Source of the DNA: Nematostella vectensis
Lineage: Eukaryota > Cnidaria > Anthozoa > Actiniaria > Edwardsiidae
Assembly: GCF_932526225.1 (NCBI RefSeq)
Contig: NC_064040.1
Coordinates: 3,414,181 to 3,478,180 of the forward strand
Direction of reading: 5' to 3'
DNA length: 64,000 nucleotides
The translations under genes and the position numbers were made by a program. Of the stretch, positions 47,501 through 58,547 are shown piece by piece (within the stretch, counting starts at the first letter, position 1; each line of letters begins with the position of its first letter). The notes under the pieces are model-generated. The model had not been told where the DNA came from, did no database searches, and saw only the letters and a list, made by a program, of their open reading frames with translations.

Positions 47501-48681
47501 CTATGGTCATTTCACACAGTGAGCGTGCTTTTCTTGTACAGGCTCCCAAGAGGTCGGCCGAGTGGGTATGAAGGACACCCAAATTTTGATATGACGAAAA
47601 ACTATGGGACCCTCTAGGAAAAAGGCAGAGGTGGTCAAATGCGGCGGCCATTTTTTTAATAGAACGAAATGATAATTTGCGTACTTTCTTCTATAGTCAC
47701 AGAGAGACCTGGGGCATAACGCCCATTCTTTAGCCCTCCTTTACCAGTCCACCTTGACTTAGCTCTAACCGCGCAAGAAACAATACCCAAAATAATAATC
47801 GAAAGCTGAAAAAATATCCCCTTTTTATTTGGGCTGGTGTTTTTTATTGTTTTTAATCATGGGAAAAATGCTTAAATTCAATATTCATTTTTTTTTTCGA
47901 TTGCCGATGTCCAGAAGTAGTAGTATTGGTGGTTCATTTCACTTATTCTCTGTTTTGTTGTTATTTATTGTCGTAATGTTTTTTTTTTTTTTTTTTTTGC
48001 TGCTATATTCAGTCAACTTTAAAAAAATCAAATGGTTATTCCCTAGTTTTCCTTTCGTTTAAACCGCTGACTCACTATGAGTACGAAGGATGTTCAGCGG
48101 GCCAGATGTTTTCAAGCGTTTGGGTTATCTGGAGTTAACTACAAACGGGTAAGTTTTCCCGACCCATTTAAAGCCTTCAGGCAGAAGTTAACACGGAAAA
48201 ATACCCCGAAACAAACAAATTGAAAGTAGCTGAAAGGCTGAAATTGTATTAGGATAAAATCCCTAGACACAACATCATGGAAAGAGAAGGCTATGGATTT
48301 CAAGAATATTAAGCTTTACGCCTTGAAGTGTGATATGCTCTTAGTGAAATTACTTTGAGAATGGGAATAACATGAGAATTAATTTGCCTGACGCGAAACT
48401 CGATCAATTATCACTTTTATCGTATTTTTATCTCCAATTACCCTAGTATGGCCTGGGGCTTCATTTTTTTTTCTTACTACTTTTTAAGTAACTTTGTTAC
48501 TCACCAAAAAGAGCATATCAAATGTATTATGCTCTCGCTTATTGACATACATTAACGTTGTGAGTAAAAATTTTAATTTCTTTATCAGTTGAAGTAAAAA
48601 GGCCTGATAAACCTAAGTTATTTTTGTCTTGTAAAAGATGGGGGGAGGGGTTATCGGGAGGCACTAGATATGGCCCCTTAT
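44531..48681. other. Non-coding stretch
   Basis: No gene is supported. The 136-residue frame at 44812-45222 has no family signature. A segment at about 47004-47080 (AGCCAATGGAAATGG to ATGACGGCTGCCAGA) recurs in diverged form at 49337-49420. T18-type runs lie near 47980. Confidence 0.4.
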
Positions 48682-48990
48682 CAGGGGCTCATAAGAGGGG
48701 CAATCAACTTCCCCACATTCTGGTACCAGGGGCTCATAAGTAGGGGCAATCAACTTCCCCACATTCTGGTATTATATGGGCATCACGACGTTTCCCAGGA
48801 TCAGGCTATTTTAGACGTGCAGATTAGCCAGTCAGATGCTACCATTGTGTTTGGGCTGAGCTCAACTGCAAGCGCAGTCTCGGACAAAAGAGGTATTTTC
48901 TCTCTTCGGTACATTGACTTTCTTCGCTCTCTTCCTTAAAATGAATCCAACACTACCTACAACTTTGAATTCTAGCTTGCAATTCTTTTG
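48682..48990 (+). mobile_element. CAGGGGCTCATAAG-family DNA element, partial copy
   Basis: It begins CAGGGGCTCATAAG at 48682. The first 45 bp are duplicated in tandem (48682-48726, 48727-48771). It then follows the reverse complement of the right half of the element at 60331-60776, through GTTTCCCAGGATCAGGCTAT and TTCTCTCTTCGGTACATTGA. The opposite terminus is missing. The 89-residue frame here is not a gene. Confidence 0.8.
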
Positions 48991-49593
48991 GTAAACAAAC
49001 TAAACCGACGGATGAACCAAGGTAGAATCAATTGTACACTTGGAATCATGAGGCGGCTTATTTGAGAGGCAGGCTTTTTGGAGAGGGGAGCTTTAAGAGA
49101 TGGTGGACTTAATAAGCTTGTTTCTTGCTTTCTCATGCATACAAACATTTTTATTTATTTATTCATTTGGAGCTGTGTGACCAAACAAATACGTTGAGAA
49201 AACTATGATAGACTGAAGTAATGCACACAGAAAGATCTATTTCTCTCTCCTTCCAGGAAGATAAATTCCCTTTTTTACTAATATATTTTTAATATGTTGT
49301 CTGTGCATCCCGAAATTACCAATCATGATTCTTCACCAGCCAATGAAAATGGATGCTTTTTCACACTTGATACTTTGCTAGGATGACAAAATGGTGGCTG
49401 TCAGAGGCTGGTCAATCAGTGCTGAGAATGCTGTATGACTCACTGTAGCATGGCAGCAGATTTTATTTCTTAGTTAACCATATCAAGAGATATCAATTAA
49501 AGTTTATGAGTTTATTACCTTTGGTGAAGGTTAAAATCAGCTATCCATTGATAGGTGTGAGATTTTATGATATCCACCACTACCTTCTAACAT
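48991..49593. other. 3' flank of MGME1
   Basis: It contains the MGME1 polyadenylation candidates on - (AATAAA complementary to 49511-49516 and 49462-49467) and the dispersed repeat at 49337-49420. No gene is seen. Confidence 0.5.
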
Positions 49594-50766
49594 CTATTGT
49601 AGAATGGTATTAGTTTGCCTGTAATTAAACAGTTTCACAAGCCATTTTTGCCAGTATTTCTCACACAACTCTAAATTTAGTGCATGCACATGGGCAGGGC
49701 TGCCATCATGATAAGCAATAACAACAGCACAATGGGTGACTGGTACACTGACGTATGGGCTGGAGTTAACTGCGCCAGCATAAGCAACAACTTGAAGAGG
49801 GTATTCATAACAGTCTTGAAGTGTAGGTTTTGGCCTCTCTGATGTCTTCCACTCAATTATGCATGGCACTCCTCTGAACAAAGCCAACATATCAAAATAG
49901 CCAGAGTAACCAAGTGAAAAGTGAGAGACTTGCTTTTCAGTTGCAATAACAGAAGTCACATCTTTAAGAACACTTGAAATGCTTGCCAGGCTTCCGTTAA
50001 TGTTATCACTGATGGCATTGCCATCACCTGACGAGAGGTTTTTGATAAATGAATGAAATTCAGTTCCCCGTTTCCTTATTTCTGACTGATACTTCTTGAA
50101 TCTTTCCTCCCCTAGTTCCCCTTTTTTTTTGTCCCTCCACTTCAGGATAAGTGATAATGGCTTGGTGCTATTAAGAATGGTAGTCACGCTTGGTGTCTTT
50201 TCGTGACTAAGGTATTCCAAGCCACCCATGGCCTCGCCTGATATCAGCGGGTCTATGCATGTCCTGGAGCACGAATGATGTGAGCTTGTTGTGTGTTGTA
50301 ACTTCCCCACCTCCCTCTTGCTACCGCATGTCAAGGGAGCCTGCAGCGGAGCAAACATTCCAGCAGACTTTTCCACTCCTGGATAATTTTGAGTATACCT
50401 CTCATAAAGAGTGTTGCTTTTGATTGAAGGGATGAAAGGGAAGTGAAGAATAGAAGACTGTTTTGAAAGATGTACTTTGTGGAACTCTTCAAGATCCTCC
50501 TTCAGTTTGTAGGTTTTGCTGTTCGCCCGGATGGCAAACTGTTTACAGAGTTTTTGCAACTCCTTGCGCGTTAAATGCTCAAGTGAGCTAATATCAAACC
50601 ACGCACTACTACTCTCCCAGTAAAGCGACTGTGATCGCTCGGCCCCCTGTCTCTTGTCCTTTGCATGGGGATGTTTACCTCTCAATGTCGCGCAAGTTGA
50701 AATGACATTTGAAGGTTTCAGGAAACCGGAACGCCTTACAAATCTTTGAGATTGAATAAGACACAT
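49594..50766 (-). CDS. MGME1: Mitochondrial genome maintenance exonuclease 1 (PD-(D/E)XK family), single exon
   Basis: A 390-residue protein from ATG 50766. The N-terminus (MCLIQSQRFVRRSGFLK) is basic and free of acids for 35 residues, as in a mitochondrial targeting sequence. Residues ~62-96 (LEHLTRKELQKLCKQFAIRA...) look like a SAP-type helix-turn-helix. The nuclease core begins at PSVTTILNSTKPL (~192) and contains GTEFHSFIK (234-242). The catalytic set is D292, E305 and K307 in GYSGYFDML and IIEWKTSERPKP. The 13-residue D-to-(D/E) spacing and the WKTSE-KPKP context match human MGME1 (D238, D251, K253). LQVVAYAGA and DGSPAHVHALNLELC further match. The enzyme trims single-stranded DNA ends in mitochondrial DNA replication. 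Human MGME1 is 344 residues; the excess is N-terminal. It has no intron and starts 276 bp from the divergent RTRAF start. Confidence 0.93.
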   Translation of the reverse strand: MCLIQSQRFVRRSGFLKPSNVISTCATLRGKHPHAKDKRQGAERSQSLYWESSSAWFDISSLEHLTRKELQKLCKQFAIRANSKTYKLKEDLEEFHKVHLSKQSSILHFPFIPSIKSNTLYERYTQNYPGVEKSAGMFAPLQAPLTCGSKREVGKLQHTTSSHHSCSRTCIDPLISGEAMGGLEYLSHEKTPSVTTILNSTKPLSLILKWRDKKKGELGEERFKKYQSEIRKRGTEFHSFIKNLSSGDGNAISDNINGSLASISSVLKDVTSVIATEKQVSHFSLGYSGYFDMLALFRGVPCIIEWKTSERPKPTLQDCYEYPLQVVAYAGAVNSSPYVSVPVTHCAVVIAYHDGSPAHVHALNLELCEKYWQKWLVKLFNYRQTNTILQ

Positions 50767-51042
50767 TTCAAGTAAATGAAAATAAAACCACCTCCATTAC
50801 CACGGTATTTCTGCTAATTAAATGACGAAAAGAATTGAAAATATGGATTAGAAGTTTGCCGCCATTTTGCTTGAATGAGCCCGCGATGAACAAAGTCCTA
50901 AGCTAATGGATGGGTACCCTGTGTAGTACCAGTCTTACCCGTTATTTTAGCTGGGCCTTCTGTCCTGCACTGGTCAGCGTTTACTCAAAATATCTGAAAA
51001 AAATATAGAATCGCTGTAAAAATCCATAAGAATCCATAAGAA
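50767..51042. promoter_or_regulatory. Bidirectional promoter between MGME1 and RTRAF
   Basis: The two start codons face away from each other with 276 bp between them, so both transcripts must start here. GCCGCCATTTTGC (50858-50870) is a YY1-type site read on the minus strand. No TATA box is seen. The layout is typical of divergent housekeeping pairs. Confidence 0.75.
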
Positions 51043-54000
51043 ATGTTTCGAAGAAAACTCGCAGCGTTAGAGTATCACCACCCTGATAATTTTAACATAC
51101 AAAGTAAGTAAGAATCTCGTAAAACACGTTGTTCAGAACTCGTGTTTATGTTGTCCAGTTTGTAGCGAGTTTCTGTTTTTATTGCCATTCCATTTTCATC
51201 TTTTTTTTTTATTCTATACCTATTTTTTCCGAATTATTCCTCATATTAGAAATGATATGTGTCAAATCTCTCCATTTTAATAAGCTTATTATTTTTTCGG
51301 AGGATTTTCACTGAGTAACTTATTGATTTGAATATCAGTACTTGGTCTGCTTGCATTGAAACAGAGAAAGTCGTCTCACTTCGTCCGTCCATTCATCCGT
51401 CATCTGCCTGTTGATATTCTGTCCATCTCTATAATCTAGTTTATAGGCAGGCAGCATGTATGCTGATTTTACTCTCTTTGTTTATTCTCAGATGAAGACG
51501 AATGTAGAAATCTTGTGGTATGGCTTGAAGACCAGAAAATAAGATTATATAGAATTGAAGATAGAGAAAGTCTACGTGATATTGGGAATGCTACATGGCC
51601 TAAAACTTTAATGAAGGTACATTCGAGTTCTGAAGTATGTACTGCTACAGGCTCCCCTTATAGCCGAAATTGGTGTTGCTCGACAAACAAAAATTCAAAT
51701 CCATTTCTCGTCTGGAAATAATGAACAGTCAATCATACCACCATGACCAATCAATTCCTTTGCTATGTGCAGTGAAATGGTTTATGACACAACTGTGTGC
51801 CATTCCCAAACAAGACAAGGATTTTGGTTTCCTGAGGTCTGGCAACAACAATTTTTTTTACTTCAAATTTTAATATTCTGTAAATTCTAGTCAATGATTG
51901 GCTAATTAACTAACTGGCTTTCTGGCTTGGTTGGTTCAAACTCACAGAATAACACTTGGTGCTTTTTCTGTTTAGTACCTTATAGGTAGAGGTGGCATAA
52001 GAGAAAGCATTTTAGTGCTGGCCAATGAAATGGTTCTATTGATGAAACATATGACAGAAAGCAAAAAGGGATTTATCAGTTGGAAATTGTTAGCAAGAGA
52101 ATAATTATTAAACACTGCAGTCAGCACTTGTCTTTTTATAGAGAAACAGGAGCCGGTTAACAGTTGCCATTAAATGTTTGTCATTTTATAGAGAAACAGG
52201 AGCTGGTTAACAGTTGCCATTAAATGTTTGTCATTTTATAGAGAAACAGGAGCTGGTTAACAGTTGCCATTTAATGATTTTCTCAGGGATTCTGATTCAC
52301 CTAGGGATTGCATACTTATTTACTGTGCCTTTTTACATAATCGTATAACTGCTTATCCATTTGTTGCAGTATTTAGATGACCTACAATGCCCACTAAAAA
52401 GTAGAGAAAAAAGCACTGTTCTGGACTGGTTGCTAGCACATGCCATTAGGCTAGAGTATGCCGACAATGGTAAGAACAATGAAGTACTTGCTAACTGGGT
52501 TTTTTTTATAAACAAAGTGTCTGGAATATAGCTATGATAATTGCTTCAAAGTCCTACAATATGTACATTTCTTTACTTTAAGTATTTAAATACCTCAACT
52601 CATGCTGTTTTGTGAGTTTATCCAAATAAAGTAAAAGTCAAATGATAGAAGACTTATCTCTCCTCTTAAACTCAGCAAGTGCATTGACTGTTCTTTGGTC
52701 ACATGTACTCTTTTATTTTTAGCTGAGAAGTATAATTCTCAAAGTCAGAGGACAGCAAGTGATACAAGTAAAACCACAGAACTGACTGAGGCCTTATTAA
52801 ATCTTACAGGTGAAGTATAGTGGGAACACACTTTTGTTGAGATCAGCCTTGGTGGTTCAATTCATTTATCACCTAACTTAGGTAAAATGCTAAATACAAA
52901 GGCTTCCAGCAGCATTTATTATTGGTATCTTATTTTTTTTAAGTAAAAAATAAATAAGAAATACAGTTCAACTGCAAAGTGCTGTTTCTTTTACATTTGA
53001 AATGATGAGCTTTGATATTTTTCTTGTTTTAGCTGACGATGCTGATTTAAAAGCTGGTGTTCTGTCTGTAGCTCGGTTGCTGAACTTACCAGAACACCAC
53101 GATCCATATGTGCTCTTACAGGTGAGCCTCTTAATTTCTTGTTTAGAGATTTAAAAATTTAATCCAAGGTTAAATGTTTTTTTGTGTTTTCAGGCAATAA
53201 AGTCATTAGTTGGAGGAAAGCTGACCCAGAATGCCCTAAGGGAAGCTAAAGCGGTAAGACCTAATACTTAATCAATCCTTTACCACTGATTTTTCATCTT
53301 AACAAGCCCAAGTTCACAATTATTGAGCCTGAAAATCTAAATTGCACAGACGTCTAAAAAAATGTTTAAATGATTTCCTGCTTAGCCCCTAGTCAGGAAA
53401 AAAGTATTCTATATAAAAAAAACATAAAATCTGATCTTTAGGTCCATTGCTTATTTAAATACGCATCTATGGCTTTCGTAAATAGCGTCTCAATACCACA
53501 TCGCTTAGCTTAGAAATATCAGGTTTCATTTTGAACTGTGTATTGTTTATTGAAATTCTGAGTTTTAGTCCTTCACTTTGAGATTATGGTAAAGTGTGTT
53601 GCACTGTACCCCAAAAGTCCTTGGCATACCTTGACAAAAGTATAGAAAATAGTACCATTTGTGAAATTTGAACTACTTATACTCTATGGGTGGCTTAACA
53701 TGAGTGTTTCAACTTTATACAGAAAAAGGAAGCAAAAGAATTTAAGTCATCAGATGTGATTGCCTTACCGACTGCCGATCTTGGATTTAACACTGGAGGT
53801 GGGTTACCTGATACTTTCGAGATGGGTTTTCTTGTGTTATCCTGAAGTGTTTGAGATGAGCTCCCTGTCTAGATAATCCTGACTTATTTGAGATGGGTTT
53901 TCTTGTGTTATCCTGAAGTGTTTGAGATGAGCTCCCTGTGTAGACAATCCTGACTTATTTGAGATGGCTTCCCTGTGTAGATAATCCTGAGGTGTTTGAG

Positions 54001-56194
54001 ATGGGTTCCCTGTGTTGATGATCCTGACTTGTTTGAGATGGGTTCCCTGTGTTGGTGATCCTGACTTGTTTGTGATGGGTTCCCTGTGTTGATGATCCTG
54101 ACTTGTTTGAGATGGGATCCCTGTGTAGATAATCCTGAGGTGTTTGAGATGGGTTCCCTGTGTTGATGATCCTGACTTGTTTGAGATGGGTTCCCTGTGT
54201 TGATGATCCTGACTTGTTTGAGATGGGTTCCCTGTATTGATGATCCTGACTTGTTTGAGATGGGTTCCCTGTGTAGATGATCCTGACTTGTTTGAGATGG
54301 GTTCCCTGTGTTGATGATTCTGAAGTGTTTGAGATAGGATCCCTGTGTAGATAATCCTGAGGTGTTTGAGATGGGTTCCCTGTGTTGATGATCCATACTT
54401 GTTTGAGATGGGTTCCCTGTGTTGATGATCCTGACTTGTTTGAGATGGGTTCCCTGTGTAGATGATCCTGACTTGTTTGAGCTATACCGGTTCTCTGTGA
54501 AGATAATCCTGATTGGTTTGAGATGGGTTTCCTGTGTAGATAATCCTGACGTGTTTGAGATGGACTCCCTGTATTTATGATCCTGACTTGTTTGAGATGG
54601 GTTCCCTGTGTAGATAAGCCTGACTTGTTTGAGATGGGAACAGGTTGACTTCTTGTCTGCGCATGCGCATCACATCCCATCCCATGTCTAGGGCCGAGTA
54701 GCGAGATTCACTCACGATGTTTACAAATATGTTGAACTTTTGGACCTCAATTATCTGCTTTACACACGCAGGAAGGCCTTTTTTTCAGAGGATGTGCTAT
54801 TGCAAGGTATCTATAGAGTTCATTTAGCAATTCGACTTTTTTTATGATGCGTTTCTCAACTTTTGAATCTCTGGGATATGCGAATAAATCAGGTCAAAGA
54901 GCAATGGACGGAATATTACATATGTGAATTATACAATCTGGAAGGTAGAAACCAAAGAATTTATAAACATACGCTGTTTCCTGATGTAAAAGTTTTGTTA
55001 TTATCTTAAACTGTTGAAATCAAGCTTAGATTTGCGGAGCTAGACTTCGGTGAATTAGTCACAAATTTGTGAAACTGCAAAAAATTACAATTATTGAAAC
55101 CGAATTACTAAAACATGCAGGCTTTGTACCACACTGTTTCAACTTTAGGTGTGTTCCATATACATTAACTTGGATGGGTAGCATGATTAATTTATTTTGA
55201 AAATTGGGGAATACGACGAAATAAGCAGAATTATAATACCACTTAGAGCTTCAGGGCTGAGTACTACGCATACTGTATTGTACATTATGACATTTGGTTA
55301 ATAAAATTTGTGACTGAAAAAACAAATCTTGTTAAAGTTTTAGTATTTGGATAGTGTTTTAACAAGAGATCGGAATTTGTAGGGATTGATTTCGATAGTA
55401 TTTAAATAAATGTTGATTCACTGTGTTTGCAATAAATTAAATCACAGGGGTCTATCACGGTTATTTGGTCTGCGCAATACACAGAGCGTGTACCAAAGGT
55501 TCTTCACTTGTAACATAAACACTGATATGTATACTGTATACATCCTTTAAAAGAATATATAACAAAATTGGATATCTAGAAGATTTTAGAAGAAATATCC
55601 AATGTTCTTTGAAATGGCCATATTACAAATTTAAGCAATTTGAATAATCCCGACGTGTTTGAGACGGGTTCCCTGTGTAGCTAATATGCTTTTGATACCA
55701 GTCGGCAGTGGTGTGGAATCTACGTCCACTGATGATGTGACCTTGAAATAGGGGCCTTTCTCGAAGCGCCCGACAGTTTTGTGGTACAATTCTTACGTGG
55801 TACTGCTAATTTTGCTTGCTCAAAGCTCATATATTAACAGTCTTATGAGAAGTTGAAAAAATGCCAAACTCGCGATTAAAGTCAGAGTCTTGTGCATTTT
55901 TTAACATCATCATCATTATCATCATCATCATCGTTATCATCATCATCATTATAATTATCATTATCACCACCATCAACACTACGATAGTTCCCATTTTCTT
56001 TTGTTTTCTGGTTAATCAAAATCTTCCTCCTTTTTTCAGACTCTGCTGTGAATGAGGCAGCTAAAATCCTTCGTCTCTTACACATCAACGAGCTGCGAGA
56101 TCTGCAAACCAAGATCAACGAAGCTATTGTCAAAGTCCAGGCTCTTACCGCTAACCCTAAAACCGACCAGTCCCTTGGCAAAGTAGGGAGATAG
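51043..56194 (+). CDS. RTRAF: RNA transcription, translation and transport factor (C14orf166/hCLE), 8 exons
   Basis: Exons: 51043-51103, 51492-51616, 52370-52469, 52723-52809, 53033-53121, 53194-53253, 53723-53798, 56040-56194. All introns are GT-AG. The joined frame is 753 nt, 250 residues, stop TAG 56192-56194; human RTRAF is 244. Landmarks: MFRRKLAALEYHHPDNFN at the start, VVWLEDQKIRLYRIEDR, WLLAHAIRLEYADN, DLKAGVLSVARLLNLPEH, and a C-terminus ILRLLHINELRDLQTKINEA ... TDQSLGKVGR nearly identical to the human one. The protein joins the tRNA-ligase complex (RTCB, DDX1, FAM98) and RNA transport granules and interacts with RNA polymerase II. It is present in nucleus and cytoplasm. Intron 7 (2.2 kb) holds a large minisatellite. 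Residues in the fourth exon (YNSQSQRTASDTSKTTE) form the variable linker. Confidence 0.96.
52136..52290 (+). repeat. 51-bp tandem triplication in RTRAF intron 2
   Basis: Three nearly identical copies start at about 52136, 52187 and 52238. Each reads from TATAGAGAAACAGGAGC through TGGTTAACAGTTGCCATTAA. Non-coding. Confidence 0.93.
53805..54645. repeat. Minisatellite, ~37-bp unit, about 22 copies, RTRAF intron 7
   Basis: Tandem copies of GTTCCCTGTGTTGATGATCC plus TGACTTGTTTGAGATGG, beginning right after the exon-7 donor (53799). One outlying copy lies at about 55647-55684. On the minus strand the array is stop-free in long frames (162 and 241 codons). Because 37 is not a multiple of 3, the translation repeats every 37 residues. 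Confidence 0.96.
54646..55900. other. Rest of RTRAF intron 7
   Basis: AT-rich intronic sequence; one detached 37-bp repeat unit at about 55647-55684; no ORF of note. Confidence 0.5.
55905..55975. repeat. (ATC)n microsatellite near the last RTRAF acceptor
   Basis: A run of CATCAT/TATCAT triplets ends about 65 bp before the acceptor TTTTTTCAG (56031-56039). Confidence 0.9.
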
Positions 56195-56630
56195 GTTGAA
56201 GCTAAAATAATGTCAAAATCCATAACCCGACCAATCCCTTGGCAAAGAAAGAAAATAACACGAAATAACAGAGAATAAAAAAATAATATTGTCAAGGTTG
56301 TCATGATAAAGTCAACTGAGGCTACTGTTAACACCGTGTTAAGCTTTTTAAAAATTTCCGTCCTCGGAGAAGCGTCGCCATTTCAGCTAACTACACCATA
56401 CGCTAAAAAGTTCTTTGTTGCGTCCACCTAGTCTTTATCTGTACATCTTTTAATCTTGCAAAGAAACTAAAATAATTGACAAATTCTGTAAGAGCCATTA
56501 GCCCCTAAACCGCCCTATACCGGCCAAGTAGCTAAAAGGCTACAAATTGAATTTGCATCATCGGGATAGTAGTCTTGAGAATACGCATTTTAAGCAAACC
56601 AGAGGACGAGTGTAATGCCAAGTGGTCCTT
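56195..56630 (+). other. 3' flank of RTRAF
   Basis: AATAAA at 56275-56280 is a likely polyadenylation signal ~80 bp after the stop. The last coding segment (CCGACCAGTCCCTTGGCAAAG) is partly repeated in the UTR at 56228-56247. Confidence 0.5.
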
Positions 56631-57670
56631 AGGGGCCGGTTCCGGGAAGGCCGATTAAATTAACCCTAGATCAGCGCCTAATCCCGGGTTAAAATGCGCT
56701 AATCGTAGGTTAGCTAACCTACGTTAGCTAAACTCACTGTTCCCGAAAGCCAAGTAATCCCCCGATAACTGGTTTGACGAGTAAAATTCACACATGATAC
56801 TCAGTTAATCAAAAGAGAGCAACTCAAATTTATCTTTGGTGGTTTTATTTTCGCAGGGAAGCCCCAAAACACCTCTACATCGCCTGTAATTGCCTCCGTT
56901 TTATTGCCAAAAATGTCATTTGCAGGATTCGAGTTGGTGCGTGACACTAGCGAGACAGATTCATTTCAAGTATAAATTTCATTTAACTTTTTGTCTGTCC
57001 CATCACAATTCGAATCAGCGTCGCAACGAAGGTCGCATAACAAACAAAGCGAAATGTTATTTGATCTCTAGTACATTGTTTTTGTGTAACGTCTTTTTTG
57101 TCGGCAAGTTCATTATATGAAACTTTAGTTCTCCATAAATTTGGGAGGCCAGTGTTACTCCAAGTAAACCGTAGATTTGCAAGTTTACCCACCACGCACT
57201 CAGGGTTAGTTTTTATACCTCCAAACTAACCCAGAGTGACAGTGCTGAATAACGTATGCGCATGCGCGTGTTCTGGCGAAAACAAACTAAATCTCAGTGT
57301 TGAATCGTTCGGTACGGTAAAGGTACGAAAGGCTGACTTCGGTCGCTGTTTTGACTTACTGTACAGCATTAAAACCATACTGTACAAAAGATAACAGATT
57401 TGTTTGAGAATGATGGAGTCATAAAGAAAATTTTAGCCTTAGGTGTGATCTATTTTTTTTAGCATTCGCCAAAATGTGACAGTTCGCCGGTAAAACGCCG
57501 CCATTTCAAAACAAAAAGGCTGGTTTAACCGCGCGGTACTGGAACTAGTCTTGCGTTTTTCAGCACTGTCTCCCAGAGTTAGAACTAAACTGGAGTTAAA
57601 AATTCAATCGTAGGATAGGGCAAATTTAACCCTGGGTTAGCGCTAATCGGCTTTTCAGGAACCGGCCCTA
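56631..57670. mobile_element. DNA transposon remnant with ~27-bp TIRs, ~1.04 kb
   Basis: The left end AGGGGCCGGTTCCGGGAAGG, then CCGATTA, pairs with the right end TAATCGGCTTTTCAGGAACC then GGCCCTA. Subterminal AACCC(T/G)AG/GGGTTA motifs recur on both sides (56670-56700, 57610-57645), with more inside at about 57205-57235. There is no transposase ORF, so it is non-autonomous. The superfamily is not certain. Confidence 0.75.
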
Positions 57671-58547
57671 GAACGATTAAAAAAAAAAGAAAGAAAATAT
57701 CAGCAAATACAAATCATGTGCCCTGATAAATAGAATTTGACAGGGTCGAATACTAGTGCTTGGTGGATGGGAACTAAGATACCTTCACTCCTTTCAGGTC
57801 TAGTTGCCTAAAAATAGCAATTCTCACTTCAATGGAAAACATGACCAACCACCACCGCAAGTGGCCATCCTGAAGCGCAATACATTATGGGCTATTAACA
57901 AACGTTAAAGCGAGCGAAGGCGGTATAAAATACAGATTTAATTGTTCACCCGGCTATAGAGCCGAAAATATTGCCCCTTTCATTAGACCCTTTTCTGAGT
58001 GCACCGCATTCATTATGGCCGAATGGACTTACTGGTGGCCTAGGGCACTCTCCATACCACATTATTTGGACCTGAAATTCAAGCAATTTTGTTCTGTATG
58101 TCGACCCTGCAGACCGAAGGGAATAAGACTTTGGTTAAACGGCGAGCAAGGGTCCGATTACCATGCCGCTCTAGAAAAGAAAGATATTGCGAGTTCAGCG
58201 CGCTGATAATTGTGCACGATCCCCAACTGAACCAGAACGGTGCGCCTCTGGCAGGCCGTTTAATCCTCAAATCAGGCTTGTAGCCTGAGTTTGGCAAAGC
58301 ATTTGATTCTTGCGGACGTCAGATAGGTGGAGGGGGGGGGGGGGGGGGGCAGTGTCTGGTTTCGCTAAGATTCTTGTTTAGTCCCTTTGAGACCCATGCT
58401 TTGGATGAACGCATTTTATACAAGGAAGCAACTTTATCGAACCTAGGGCCATTTCCTTTTTTTTTTATTGTTAACCTTATCAAAAAGGTGTATAGGTATG
58501 CAAGAAATTGTCGAGGCTGGATTTAGGAAGGCCCCTTAGACAGGTCC
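57671..58547. other. Non-coding spacer with G18 tract
   Basis: G18 at 58332-58349. Overlapping frames at 58015-58297 on both strands lack any signature. Confidence 0.4.

Noticed and set aside
53908-54680. 162- and 241-codon minus-strand ORFs
   Set aside because: They translate a 37-bp minisatellite inside an RTRAF intron; no start context, homologue or splice support.
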